In this document: piece after piece, positions 1 to 6,176 of the stretch
How the letters are laid out: the number at the start of each line of letters is the position of its first letter
Numbering within the stretch: position 1 is the stretch's first letter
Program-made: the position numbers and the translations under genes
DNA from: an uncultured Eubacteriales bacterium
GTDB taxonomy: Bacteria; Bacillota; Clostridia; Christensenellales; Pumilibacteraceae
NCBI GenBank assembly: GCA_900553005.1
Contig: USBU01000051.1
Location: 1-7,505 of the forward strand
Length of the DNA: 7,505 nucleotides
Reading direction: 5' to 3'
The notes under the pieces: model-generated
Told to the model about the DNA's origin: nothing
Databases searched by the model: none
The model's input: the letters and a program-made list of their open reading frames with translations, nothing else

Positions 1-24
1 CTCGGAGATGTGTATAAGAGACAG
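1..24 (+). other. Nextera library adapter, not native DNA
   Basis: Bases 6-24 are the 19-base Tn5 mosaic end used in Nextera kits (AGATGTGTATAAGAGACAG), preceded by CTCGG, the tail of the read-2 adapter. This is library sequence left on the contig end, not a transposon of the organism. It supplies a TAA at 15-17 in the frame of the following gene, so that upstream stop is artificial. The match is from memory of the published adapter and is exact. Confidence 0.98.
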
Positions 25-29
25 TATAT

Positions 30-1970
30 ATGGATAAACGTAAAAAATCAAATAAAAAGAATATGCGCGCGCCTGCTGCCTCAAAGGTAAAAGGACGCAG
101 GTCGCCGATAAGCCGTTCGGACAAGCTGACCGGCGTGATTCAGGGCAGCGGCAGGGGGTTCGCCTTTTTTATTCCTGCCGACGGAGGCTGCGATTTATTT
201 GTGGCCGCTAAAAATCTTAACGGAGCCGTGCACGGCGACACTGTAGAGGCCGTAAAGATTAGCGACCGCCGCGGAAACGGCGAGGCGGAGGTTATAAAGA
301 TCGTAAAGCGCGGCTTTACGGAAATTGTGGGCGTATTTGACGGCAAATACGTTTCGTGCGCGGAGCGCGGCTTCGGCGACGTAAAGGCGGAAATCGGCTC
401 GGGCAAGACCGTTGCGCCGGGCGACAAGGTAGTAGCCTCGCTGATAAAGGGTTCGGATCCTCTCAGATGCCGCATCACTGAGGTTTTGGGAAAATCCGGA
501 GATCTTAACGCCGATATTATGGGCGTTATACGCTCGTGTAAGCTTTACGAGACTTTTCCCAAAGCTGTGCTAAAGGAGGCGGACGCAATGCCGGACAGCG
601 TCGGTAGCGACGCTTTGCGCGGCAGACGTGACTTCAGGGCTGACGACGTTGTTACGATAGACGGTGCGGACTCAAAGGATTTCGACGACGCCGTTTGCGT
701 GGTCAAAAAACCGGACGGTTACCGTCTGTACGTTCATATCGCAGACGTTGCGGAATACGTTAAGGAAAGCGGAAAGACGGACGCGGAAGCGCTGAAGCGT
801 GGCACCAGCGTGTATTTCGCCGACCGCGTATTGCCGATGCTGCCTGAAAAGCTGTCTAACGGAATATGCTCGCTCAACGAGGGGGTTGACAGGCTTACGC
901 TTTCATGTATTATGGATTTCGACGCAGACGGCCGGATCGTTTCGCACGAAATAGCGGAGGGAGTTATCCGATCCAAAGCGCGTATGACATACGGCTCGGT
1001 TGCGGCAATCATGGACGGAGACGAGGCCGAGCGCTTGAAATACGAAAAATTGCTCCCTATGCTGGACGCCGCCGCCGAGCTTGCCCGTAAATTGAACGGA
1101 CTCAGAATGGCGCGCGGCGCTGTTGAATTCGATATAGAGGAAAGCGAGATTGTAATTAAGGACGGCGCGGTGGTCGACGTAAGAAGACGCGGCAGGCTAT
1201 TTTCGCATAAGCTTATTGAGGAATTTATGCTGATAGCCAACGAAACCGTCGCAAAGCATTTTGCGGAGCGTAAAACGCCGTTCGTTTACCGCGTGCACGA
1301 GGCGCCGCCTGAGGAAAAGGTGGAAAGCCTTAATGCGTTTCTCGCTTCCTTCGGTCTGTCTGTCCCCGACAAGCCGCAGCCCAAGGATTACGCCGGGCTG
1401 ATTGCCGGCCTTAACGACGCGATAAAGGGAGTGGTAAACAGAGTGGCTCTGCGGTCAATGTCTAAAGCCGAGTACAAGCCCGAGTGCCTCGGACATTTCG
1501 GACTGGCGGCGGAATTTTACTGCCATTTTACTTCTCCGATACGACGTTATCCCGACCTTGCCATTCACAGAATCATAAAATATGCGCTGAGAGGCGGCAG
1601 GGAGGCGGATAAAAAATTCGGCAGTTTTGTGCGGGAAGCGTCCGTAAAGAGCAGCGAGAGGGAAAAGATTGCCGACGAGGCGGAGCGCAAGGTGGACGAT
1701 CTTTTAAAGGCCAGGTTTATGGCGGATAAAATAGGACGGGAATATCCGGCCGTAATAAGCGGCGTCACGGAATGGGGGCTTTTTTTGGAACTTGACAACA
1801 GCGTCGAGGGCATGGTAAGGGTGGAAAATCTGCCCGGCGGCGGATATGCTTTTGACGAGAAGAAATTGCTGGTTTCAAACGGGCAGCGCTCTTTCCGCAT
1901 AGGCGACAGCGCCAGAATAATCGTGGAAGCGGTAAATTTCGATAAGATATCCTTCCGCCTGGCGGAATAA
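30..1970 (+). CDS. rnr: Ribonuclease R (3'-5' exoribonuclease), N-terminus uncertain
   Basis: RNase R is a processive, Mg-dependent 3'-to-5' exoribonuclease that degrades structured RNA and takes part in mRNA, rRNA and tmRNA-linked decay in the cytoplasm. Visible domains are a basic lead (residues 1-30), two cold-shock OB domains (about 34-92 and 98-150), the RNB catalytic domain (about 200-523) and an S1 domain (about 573-645). The RNB metal-binding motif is IDGADSKDFDDA, with Asp211, Asp217, Asp219 and Asp220 matching the four catalytic aspartates of the family. The downstream TSPIRRYPDL motif (501-510) carries the catalytic arginine region. At 646 residues it is shorter than B. subtilis RNase R (about 780): there is no N-terminal winged helix, and the stop follows the S1 domain with no lysine-rich tail. 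Only five native bases precede the ATG, so neither the ribosome site nor the true start can be verified. Family identity is very secure. Confidence 0.95.
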   Translation: MDKRKKSNKKNMRAPAASKVKGRRSPISRSDKLTGVIQGSGRGFAFFIPADGGCDLFVAAKNLNGAVHGDTVEAVKISDRRGNGEAEVIKIVKRGFTEIVGVFDGKYVSCAERGFGDVKAEIGSGKTVAPGDKVVASLIKGSDPLRCRITEVLGKSGDLNADIMGVIRSCKLYETFPKAVLKEADAMPDSVGSDALRGRRDFRADDVVTIDGADSKDFDDAVCVVKKPDGYRLYVHIADVAEYVKESGKTDAEALKRGTSVYFADRVLPMLPEKLSNGICSLNEGVDRLTLSCIMDFDADGRIVSHEIAEGVIRSKARMTYGSVAAIMDGDEAERLKYEKLLPMLDAAAELARKLNGLRMARGAVEFDIEESEIVIKDGAVVDVRRRGRLFSHKLIEEFMLIANETVAKHFAERKTPFVYRVHEAPPEEKVESLNAFLASFGLSVPDKPQPKDYAGLIAGLNDAIKGVVNRVALRSMSKAEYKPECLGHFGLAAEFYCHFTSPIRRYPDLAIHRIIKYALRGGREADKKFGSFVREASVKSSEREKIADEAERKVDDLLKARFMADKIGREYPAVISGVTEWGLFLELDNSVEGMVRVENLPGGGYAFDEKKLLVSNGQRSFRIGDSARIIVEAVNFDKISFRLAE

Positions 1971-1981
1971 AAAAATTTTTT
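1953..1981 (+). terminator. Hairpin at rnr stop followed by A7T6 tract, possible weak terminator
   Basis: TTCCGCC-T-GGCGGAA (1953-1967) is a perfect inverted repeat formed by the last rnr codons. It is followed by TAAAAAAA and then six T (1976-1981). The T run begins about eight bases after the stem, further than in a canonical intrinsic terminator, so termination here is only a possibility. Confidence 0.35.
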
Positions 1982-2026
1982 ATACGCTTAAAGCGTATCG
2001 GTTTTATGCGGCCGGTACGCTTTAAG
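1982..2026 (+). repeat. Nested inverted repeats (17-base palindrome and 15-bp hairpin)
   Basis: ATACGCTT-A-AAGCGTAT (1982-1998) is a perfect inverted repeat. Its right half also pairs with a third copy downstream: 1987-2001 pairs with 2012-2026 as a 15-bp stem containing one G-T pair and a 10-base loop. The two pairings are mutually exclusive in RNA. No T-tract follows 2026, so this is not a standard intrinsic terminator on the plus strand. It may be a 3'-end-stabilising hairpin for rnr mRNA or a protein-binding site. Confidence 0.6.
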
Positions 2027-2083
2027 TCTATTCAGACCGCTAAATATCCGAAAGCCCCGTGAATACAAAAAATCGTTCTGAAA

Positions 2084-2089
2084 TATACT
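2084..2089 (+). promoter_or_regulatory. Possible -10 element for the 2124 gene
   Basis: TATACT matches the SigA -10 consensus at five of six positions and lies 35 bases before the ATG at 2124. No convincing TTGACA-like -35 is seen at 16-18 bases upstream; the best candidate is GTGAAT at 2059-2064, 19 bases away. The promoter assignment is therefore weak. Confidence 0.35.
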
Positions 2090-2123
2090 AGCGGCGATTT
2101 ACTTGATTACGGAGGTAAAAATC

Positions 2124-2711
2124 ATGATTAAAGCTATTCCACTATTGGTTTCTTTGCTGACCGTGTTTACCGCGGGCTCTCTTCCTTTAAAGGATGTCGG
2201 CAACGAGCTTATCAAGACCGACGAGCAGCAGCAGGTAATGCTTGCCGGCCGTGCAGAGACCGACGTCAGCGTAAAGCCGTTTGAAAAGGAGCCGCGCGCC
2301 GGAAAAAACGTTCAGTCGGATAAAAATTATACGATTTCCGATTCCGCCGACGGAAAATCGGATTCGGCAAAGAATGACGCGACTGCGCCCGAAACGAAAA
2401 AATCCGTCAATACTGAAAATCCGGCAGGCAGAAAAAACGCGGCCGATAATAATTCCGCCGAACGAAACGCAGGACGCAGCACGTCGGAGGACGGCGCCGT
2501 ATTCGACGCCGACGCAATTTTCGAATACCGTAAGGAGGAGCTTAACAAACGTTACGAAAAGATGTTTGAGATGAAGAGCCGTCTGGACGAAATCAACAAG
2601 GAGAGCGACGCTCTTTGGAGAGAATATTACGCGATGCGGGAGAGTTATGACCGTCAGTATAAGCGTATCGTGTCCGAATGGGCGCGCGACAGTCTGGAGA
2701 TGAATAAATAA
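2124..2711 (+). CDS. Unrecognised secreted or membrane-anchored coiled-coil protein
   Basis: I do not recognise this 195-residue protein. The ATG at 2124 is chosen over an in-frame TTG at 2103 because GGAGG (2111-2115) sits eight bases before it; a start at 2103 would lie upstream of that site. Residues 1-19 look like a signal peptide: a Lys at 3, a hydrophobic core (4-17), and a possible cleavage site after Ala-Gly-Ser (17-19). There is no lipobox cysteine. Residues about 50-125 are a low-complexity hydrophilic linker rich in Asn, Asp, Lys, Ser, Glu and Ala. Residues about 130-193 are charged and heptad-like, with many Glu, Lys, Arg and Tyr, and read as a helical coiled coil. It is flanked by non-coding gaps and ends in its own terminator, so it is probably monocistronic. 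Location outside the membrane is an inference; function is unknown. Confidence 0.8.
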   Translation: MIKAIPLLVSLLTVFTAGSLPLKDVGNELIKTDEQQQVMLAGRAETDVSVKPFEKEPRAGKNVQSDKNYTISDSADGKSDSAKNDATAPETKKSVNTENPAGRKNAADNNSAERNAGRSTSEDGAVFDADAIFEYRKEELNKRYEKMFEMKSRLDEINKESDALWREYYAMRESYDRQYKRIVSEWARDSLEMNK

Positions 2712-2744
2712 GTCGTCTTGATATTTTTTATCCCGATTATTTTT

Positions 2745-2791
2745 AACGGAGCGCTTTGGAGAGGATTCTGTACCTAAAGCGCTCCGTTTTT
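2745..2791 (+). terminator. Intrinsic terminator after the coiled-coil gene
   Basis: AACGGAGCGCTTT (2745-2757) pairs perfectly over 13 bases with AAAGCGCTCCGTT (2776-2788) and can extend inward by a G-T and a G-C pair. TTTTT (2787-2791) follows at the stem base, with a second T run at 2794-2798. It lies 33 bases after the stop at 2711 and before the ychF promoter, insulating the two units. Confidence 0.93.
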
Positions 2792-2814
2792 ACTTTTTCC
2801 CGGCGTCAAAAGCG

Positions 2815-2843
2815 TTGCAAAATTTCCGCCGTTGATATATACT
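2815..2843 (+). promoter_or_regulatory. SigA-type promoter for ychF-argS
   Basis: TTGCAA (2815-2820) and TATACT (2838-2843) are separated by exactly 17 bases, and each differs from consensus only slightly. The predicted transcript start is near 2850, giving a leader of about 48 bases before the ychF ATG. The promoter follows directly after the preceding terminator. Confidence 0.8.
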
Positions 2844-2897
2844 ATTATGCGGTGAAGCTTTTTTGGCGCTTATACGACTAAGGAGATATGACTTTTT

Positions 2898-3986
2898 ATG
2901 AAACTGGGAGTAGTAGGTTTGCCCAATGTGGGCAAAAGCACTTTGTTCAACGCAATTACTGAGGCGGGCGCGGAATGCGCCAATTATCCGTTTTGCACCA
3001 TAGAGCCTAATGTGGGCGTAGTAGCCGTCCCCGACGAACGGCTCGGGGTGCTGGAAAAAATGTACAATGCAAAAAAGGTCACTCCGGCGGTCTTGGAGTT
3101 TGTGGATATTGCGGGACTTGTCAAGGGCGCTTCCGCAGGCGAGGGGCTCGGCAATAAATTTCTTTCGCATATCCGCGAAGTGGATGCGATAGTTCACGTC
3201 GTCAGATGCTTTGACGATCCTAATATAATTCACGTGGACGGAAGCGTTGATCCGGTTCGCGATATAGAGACGATAAATCTCGAATTAGTGCTTTCCGATC
3301 TGGAGGCCGTCAAGAAGCGGCTTGACAAAGCGGAAAAATACGTTAAAACCGGAGAAAAAAGTTACATAGAGGAAGCCGAGCTTTTAAGAAAATTGTGCGG
3401 CGCGCTTGAAAACGGCAAAAGTCTGCGCTCGCTTATGCTGACCGACGAGGAAAAAGCCATGACCGACGGATTTTTTCTTATAACGTCAAAGCCCGTGATT
3501 TACTGCGCTAATATAGGCGAGTCGGACATAGGAAAGGACAACGCTTACGTTCAGAAAGTGCGCGAGTTTGCCGAATCGGAAAATTCTGAATTTATGGAAA
3601 TCTGCGCCAAGGTGGAGGAGGAAATCGCTCAGCTCGATAAGGAAGAGCGCCTTGTTTTTCTGGAGGAAATGGGCTTAAGCGAAAGCGGACTAAGTCGAAT
3701 TATAAAAAAGGGCTACGAGCTTTTAGGCCTTATCAGTTATCTGACCGCGGGAGAAAAAGAGGTGCGCGCCTGGACGATACGTCGTGGGACTAAGGCGCCT
3801 CAGGCCGCAGGTAAAATACACAGCGATTTTGAAAAGGGCTTTATCCGCGCCGAAATCGTCGCCTACGACGATCTTGTAGAATGCGGCGGCTTCAATCAGG
3901 CCAAGGAAAAAGGCAAGGTCAGAAGCGAGGGTAAGGATTACGTATTTAAGGACGGCGACGTGGCGCTGTTCAGGTTCAACGTTTGA
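2898..3986 (+). CDS. ychF: YchF/OLA1-family ribosome-binding ATPase
   Basis: YchF is a universally conserved Obg-related P-loop protein that prefers ATP to GTP, binds ribosomes and is linked to translation and oxidative-stress responses. At 362 residues it is full length (E. coli 363). The P-loop is GLPNVGKS (7-14), the switch/G3 motif is DIAGLV (70-75), and the G4 position is NIGE (205-208) rather than NKxD, the hallmark of ATP specificity in this family. A helical insert spans about 130-200, and the C-terminal TGS domain spans about 278-362 and ends in FRFNV. AGGAG (2881-2885) lies 12 bases before the ATG, a slightly long spacing. An out-of-frame ATG at 2888 is only two bases from that site and is unlikely to be used. 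argS follows after 15 bases, so the two are almost certainly co-transcribed. Confidence 0.97.
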   Translation: MKLGVVGLPNVGKSTLFNAITEAGAECANYPFCTIEPNVGVVAVPDERLGVLEKMYNAKKVTPAVLEFVDIAGLVKGASAGEGLGNKFLSHIREVDAIVHVVRCFDDPNIIHVDGSVDPVRDIETINLELVLSDLEAVKKRLDKAEKYVKTGEKSYIEEAELLRKLCGALENGKSLRSLMLTDEEKAMTDGFFLITSKPVIYCANIGESDIGKDNAYVQKVREFAESENSEFMEICAKVEEEIAQLDKEERLVFLEEMGLSESGLSRIIKKGYELLGLISYLTAGEKEVRAWTIRRGTKAPQAAGKIHSDFEKGFIRAEIVAYDDLVECGGFNQAKEKGKVRSEGKDYVFKDGDVALFRFNV

Positions 3987-4001
3987 CAAAGAGGTTTTTT
4001 C

Positions 4002-5696
4002 ATGGACGTTAAAAGCATTATAGCCGGCGCGGTAAAAATAGACGGCGCTTCGCCGGAAGAAATATACAGCGCGCTTTCACCAACTCCCGATATAAAAAAG
4101 GGAGATTTATGCCTTCCGTGCTTCAAATTTGCCAAGGCCGCGCGCAAAAGCCCGCAGCTTATTGCCGAGGAGCTTAAAACGTCGGTCGATTCCGGCGGCT
4201 GCGCGCTTATTGAAAGAACGGCGGTGGAGGGCGGTTATCTTAATTTCTATTTCGATCGTCGCGTTTTTGCCAGGGACGTTTTGCTTGAGCTTGAAAAAAA
4301 CGGAGGCGCAGTCAATCCCAAGCCTGCAAACGGTAAGACCGTGTGTATCGATTATTCTTCCGTCAACATTGCCAAGCCGTTTCATATAGGTCATCTTCTG
4401 ACGACGGTAATAGGCGGCTCGCTTTACCGTATATATAAATATTTGGGCTATAACGCCGTCGGCATAAATCATCTCGGCGACTGGGGTACGCAGTTCGGTA
4501 AGATGATTGCCGCTTATCTCAGATGGGGCGACGACGCGGATATAGAAAATCGCGGAGTCCGCGCGCTTCTCGACCTTTACGTCCGCTTTCACGCCGAGGC
4601 TGAAACGGACAAAGCGCTGGAGGCGGAGGGACGCGCCTGGTTTAAAAAGATAGAGGACGGCGACGGACAGGCCCTTGAAATTTTCGGCAAATTCAAGGAT
4701 ATAACGCTAAGAGAGGTTAAGCGCGTTTACGAAAAACTGGGCGTCGAGTTCGATTCTTACGCAGGCGAAAGCTTTTACAACGATAAGATGCAGCCGGTCA
4801 TCGACGAGCTTAACGAAAAGGGATTGCTTAAGGCCAGCGACGGCGCAATGGTGGTAAATCTGGACGAATACGGTATGCCGCCATGTCTTATATTAAAGTC
4901 GGACGGGGCTACTCTTTACGCTACGCGCGATCTGGCCGCCGCGATATACCGTAAGCGCCGCTACGATTTTTATAAAAATCTTTATGTCGTCGCGTATCAG
5001 CAGAATCTGCATTTCAAGCAGGTTTTCAAAGTGCTGGAGCTTATGGGGCGCGATTGGGCAAAGGACTGCGTGCATGTTCCGTTCGGCATGGTAAGCCTGG
5101 AGGGACAGGGCGCTCTGTCCACGCGCAAGGGCAACGTCGTGTTTTTGGACGACGTGCTTTCAGCTGCCGTCAGTAAGGCGGAAGGGGTTATAAACAGTAA
5201 AAATCCCGATCTGGAGGACAAAAAGCGGATAGCTTCCGACGTCGGCATCGGCGCGGTAATCTTCAGCGCGCTCTCTTCGGGCAGAATTAAGGATCTGGCT
5301 TTTTCTCTCGATAAGGCTCTGTCCTTCGAGGGAGAGACGGCCCCGTATCTTCAGTACACCCATGCTCGCTGCCGCTCGGTAATCAACCGCGCGGGCAGGG
5401 TTGATGGCGCGGTGGATTATTCGGCGCTTTCGGACGACGATTCTTTTACGCTTTTAAGGCTTTTAAGCGGCTTTGACGCCGCGGTATCCGACGCCGCCGA
5501 AAAATACGAACCCAGTATTTTGTCGAGATATCTTCTCGACCTTGCGTCAGCGTTCAATCAGTTTTATCTTAACTGCCGTATTCTCGGAGAAAAGCGCGAC
5601 GTTATGTTTACACGGCTTTTGCTGACGGGATACGTTGCCGACGTCATTAAAGCTGGCTTAAAGCTTCTTTTAATAAACGCGCCCGAAAAAATGTAG
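4002..5696 (+). CDS. argS: Arginyl-tRNA synthetase
   Basis: ArgRS is a class Ia aminoacyl-tRNA synthetase that charges tRNA-Arg with arginine using ATP and needs the tRNA for amino-acid activation. The 564-residue length is normal for bacterial ArgRS (about 550-580). The N-terminal tRNA-recognition domain covers about 1-105. The Rossmann catalytic core has the HIGH motif exactly (128-131, in KPFHIGHL) and the family pattern INHLGDWGTQFG (155-166). The second signature is STRKG (373-377), as in many bacterial ArgRS where KMSKS is degenerate. The DALR anticodon-binding domain spans about 445-564, starting around APYLQYTHARC and ending in the usual NAPEKM. AGAGG (3990-3994) lies seven bases before the ATG. 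The TAG stop is followed at once by in-frame TGA (5697-5699). It is the second gene of the ychF unit. Confidence 0.97.
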   Translation: MDVKSIIAGAVKIDGASPEEIYSALSPTPDIKKGDLCLPCFKFAKAARKSPQLIAEELKTSVDSGGCALIERTAVEGGYLNFYFDRRVFARDVLLELEKNGGAVNPKPANGKTVCIDYSSVNIAKPFHIGHLLTTVIGGSLYRIYKYLGYNAVGINHLGDWGTQFGKMIAAYLRWGDDADIENRGVRALLDLYVRFHAEAETDKALEAEGRAWFKKIEDGDGQALEIFGKFKDITLREVKRVYEKLGVEFDSYAGESFYNDKMQPVIDELNEKGLLKASDGAMVVNLDEYGMPPCLILKSDGATLYATRDLAAAIYRKRRYDFYKNLYVVAYQQNLHFKQVFKVLELMGRDWAKDCVHVPFGMVSLEGQGALSTRKGNVVFLDDVLSAAVSKAEGVINSKNPDLEDKKRIASDVGIGAVIFSALSSGRIKDLAFSLDKALSFEGETAPYLQYTHARCRSVINRAGRVDGAVDYSALSDDDSFTLLRLLSGFDAAVSDAAEKYEPSILSRYLLDLASAFNQFYLNCRILGEKRDVMFTRLLLTGYVADVIKAGLKLLLINAPEKM

Positions 5697-5714
5697 TGAG
5701 TTCATTATATATTG

Positions 5715-5748
5715 CAAGCCGCTTACCGTGTGTAAGCGGCTTGTTTTT
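5715..5748 (+). terminator. Intrinsic terminator after argS
   Basis: CAAGCCGCTTAC (5715-5726) pairs perfectly with GTAAGCGGCTTG (5732-5743) around a five-base loop, followed immediately by TTTTT (5744-5748). It begins 19 bases after the argS stop. Read on the minus strand the stem has no T-tract, so it should act only on plus-strand transcription. Confidence 0.95.
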
Positions 5749-5760
5749 GATTCGGACGAA

Positions 5761-5804
5761 TTGCACTAATTTTTATTCGTGCAAAGCCGGCTTAAAGCGC
5801 TTTA
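5761..5804. repeat. Hairpin plus two abutting palindromes in the convergent gap
   Basis: Three symmetric elements lie in tandem. TTGCACTAAT (5761-5770) pairs with ATTCGTGCAA (5775-5784) with one mismatch and a TTTT loop. AAGCCGGCTT (5784-5793) is a perfect palindrome. TAAAGCGCTTTA (5793-5804) is another. They lie between the converging ends of argS and the minus-strand gene at 5844. No T-tract suitable for a minus-strand terminator follows, so their role is unclear. The rest of 5749-5843 shows no gene. Confidence 0.6.
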
Positions 5805-5843
5805 TTATGTGACGGAAATAACGGCGTAGTTTAAAGCGGATTG

Positions 5844-6062
5844 TTAAAACGTGGTGTCGGTCGTAGTTGTATTAGGCGACGGATTGCAAAAAAGCTTTGT
5901 AATCATGGTAAGTATCAGAAAATCATTTATCAGCGTATATGAAAAGGAGTTGTCGTCGTCCGTTGAGTCGCTGTCGGATCGGTTGCCGTTATTGTCGGCA
6001 AGCTGCCGGTTCGCCAGCAGCAAAACGATCAAAAGAAGTCTGAAAATATCTTCCTGATTCAA
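5844..6062 (-). CDS. Small unrecognised protein with hydrophobic segments
   Basis: This 72-residue minus-strand gene starts at a TTG (complement of 6060-6062). Its ribosome site is excellent: AAAGGAGGA (complement of about 6071-6079), with AGGAGG nine bases before the start. It stops with TAA at 5846-5844. Residues 8-17 are a strongly hydrophobic run (LLLIVLLLA core) next to the acidic N-terminus. Residues 21-38 are an acidic, Asn/Asp/Ser-rich linker, and 43-58 form a second hydrophobic stretch ending near Cys59. The C-terminus is Thr-rich. This suggests a small membrane-associated protein, though both hydrophobic runs are short for classic transmembrane helices. The overlapping plus-strand frame has no ribosome site. 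It is divergent from the ArsR-family gene, with 114 bases between the starts, and that regulator is a natural candidate to control it. I do not recognise the family and assign no function. Confidence 0.68.
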   Translation of the reverse strand: MNQEDIFRLLLIVLLLANRQLADNNGNRSDSDSTDDDNSFSYTLINDFLILTMITKLFCNPSPNTTTTDTTF

Positions 6063-6102
6063 CTTACGGCTCCTCCTTTAAAGGTTCGACATTAAAAGTC
6101 CT

Positions 6103-6121
6103 TATAATATTATATTCGACA
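6103..6121 (-). promoter_or_regulatory. AT-rich palindrome and -10-like boxes upstream of the small minus-strand gene
   Basis: TATAATATTATA (6103-6114) is a perfect 12-base palindrome in the divergent gap. On the minus strand it offers an exact TATAAT (6114-6109) about 47 bases before the TTG start. No convincing -35 lies 16-18 bases further upstream. TTCGACA follows it at 6115-6121 and also occurs at 6085-6091, 30 bases apart in direct orientation. A promoter or an operator is possible; neither is proven. Confidence 0.4.
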
Positions 6122-6142
6122 AATTCTTCCCGGGTGAGCGTT

Positions 6143-6170
6143 TTGTTTTATATGCGTCTTAATGTATAAT
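6143..6170 (+). promoter_or_regulatory. SigA-type promoter of the ArsR-family gene
   Basis: TTGTTT (6143-6148) and a perfect TATAAT (6165-6170) are 16 bases apart. The expected transcript start is about 6176-6178, which coincides with the ATG at 6177. The mRNA would then have no leader or only a base or two. Confidence 0.65.
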
Positions 6171-6176
6171 AGTGTC

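Noticed and set aside
6..24. Tn5/IS50-like mosaic ends at both window ends, suggesting a composite transposon
   Set aside because: They are in the Nextera adapter context, with read-1/read-2 adapter, index and P5 bases adjoining. No transposase or insertion sequence is present.
2103..2123. TTG at 2103 as start of the coiled-coil protein
   Set aside because: The GGAGG at 2111-2115 lies inside that extension and is placed for the ATG at 2124, whose N-terminus then reads as a signal peptide.
2281..2574. 97-residue plus-strand frame inside the coiled-coil gene
   Set aside because: It is a shadow in a low-complexity region, without its own ribosome site.
2888..2965. Upstream overlapping short frame at ATG 2888 as a ychF leader peptide
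   Set aside because: The ATG is two bases from the AGGAG site, too close for normal initiation, and the peptide has no recognisable features.
5851..6057. Plus-strand open frame of 68 residues opposite the small minus-strand gene
   Set aside because: It starts at GTG with no ribosome site, whereas the minus-strand frame has AAAGGAGGA correctly placed and a membrane-like composition.
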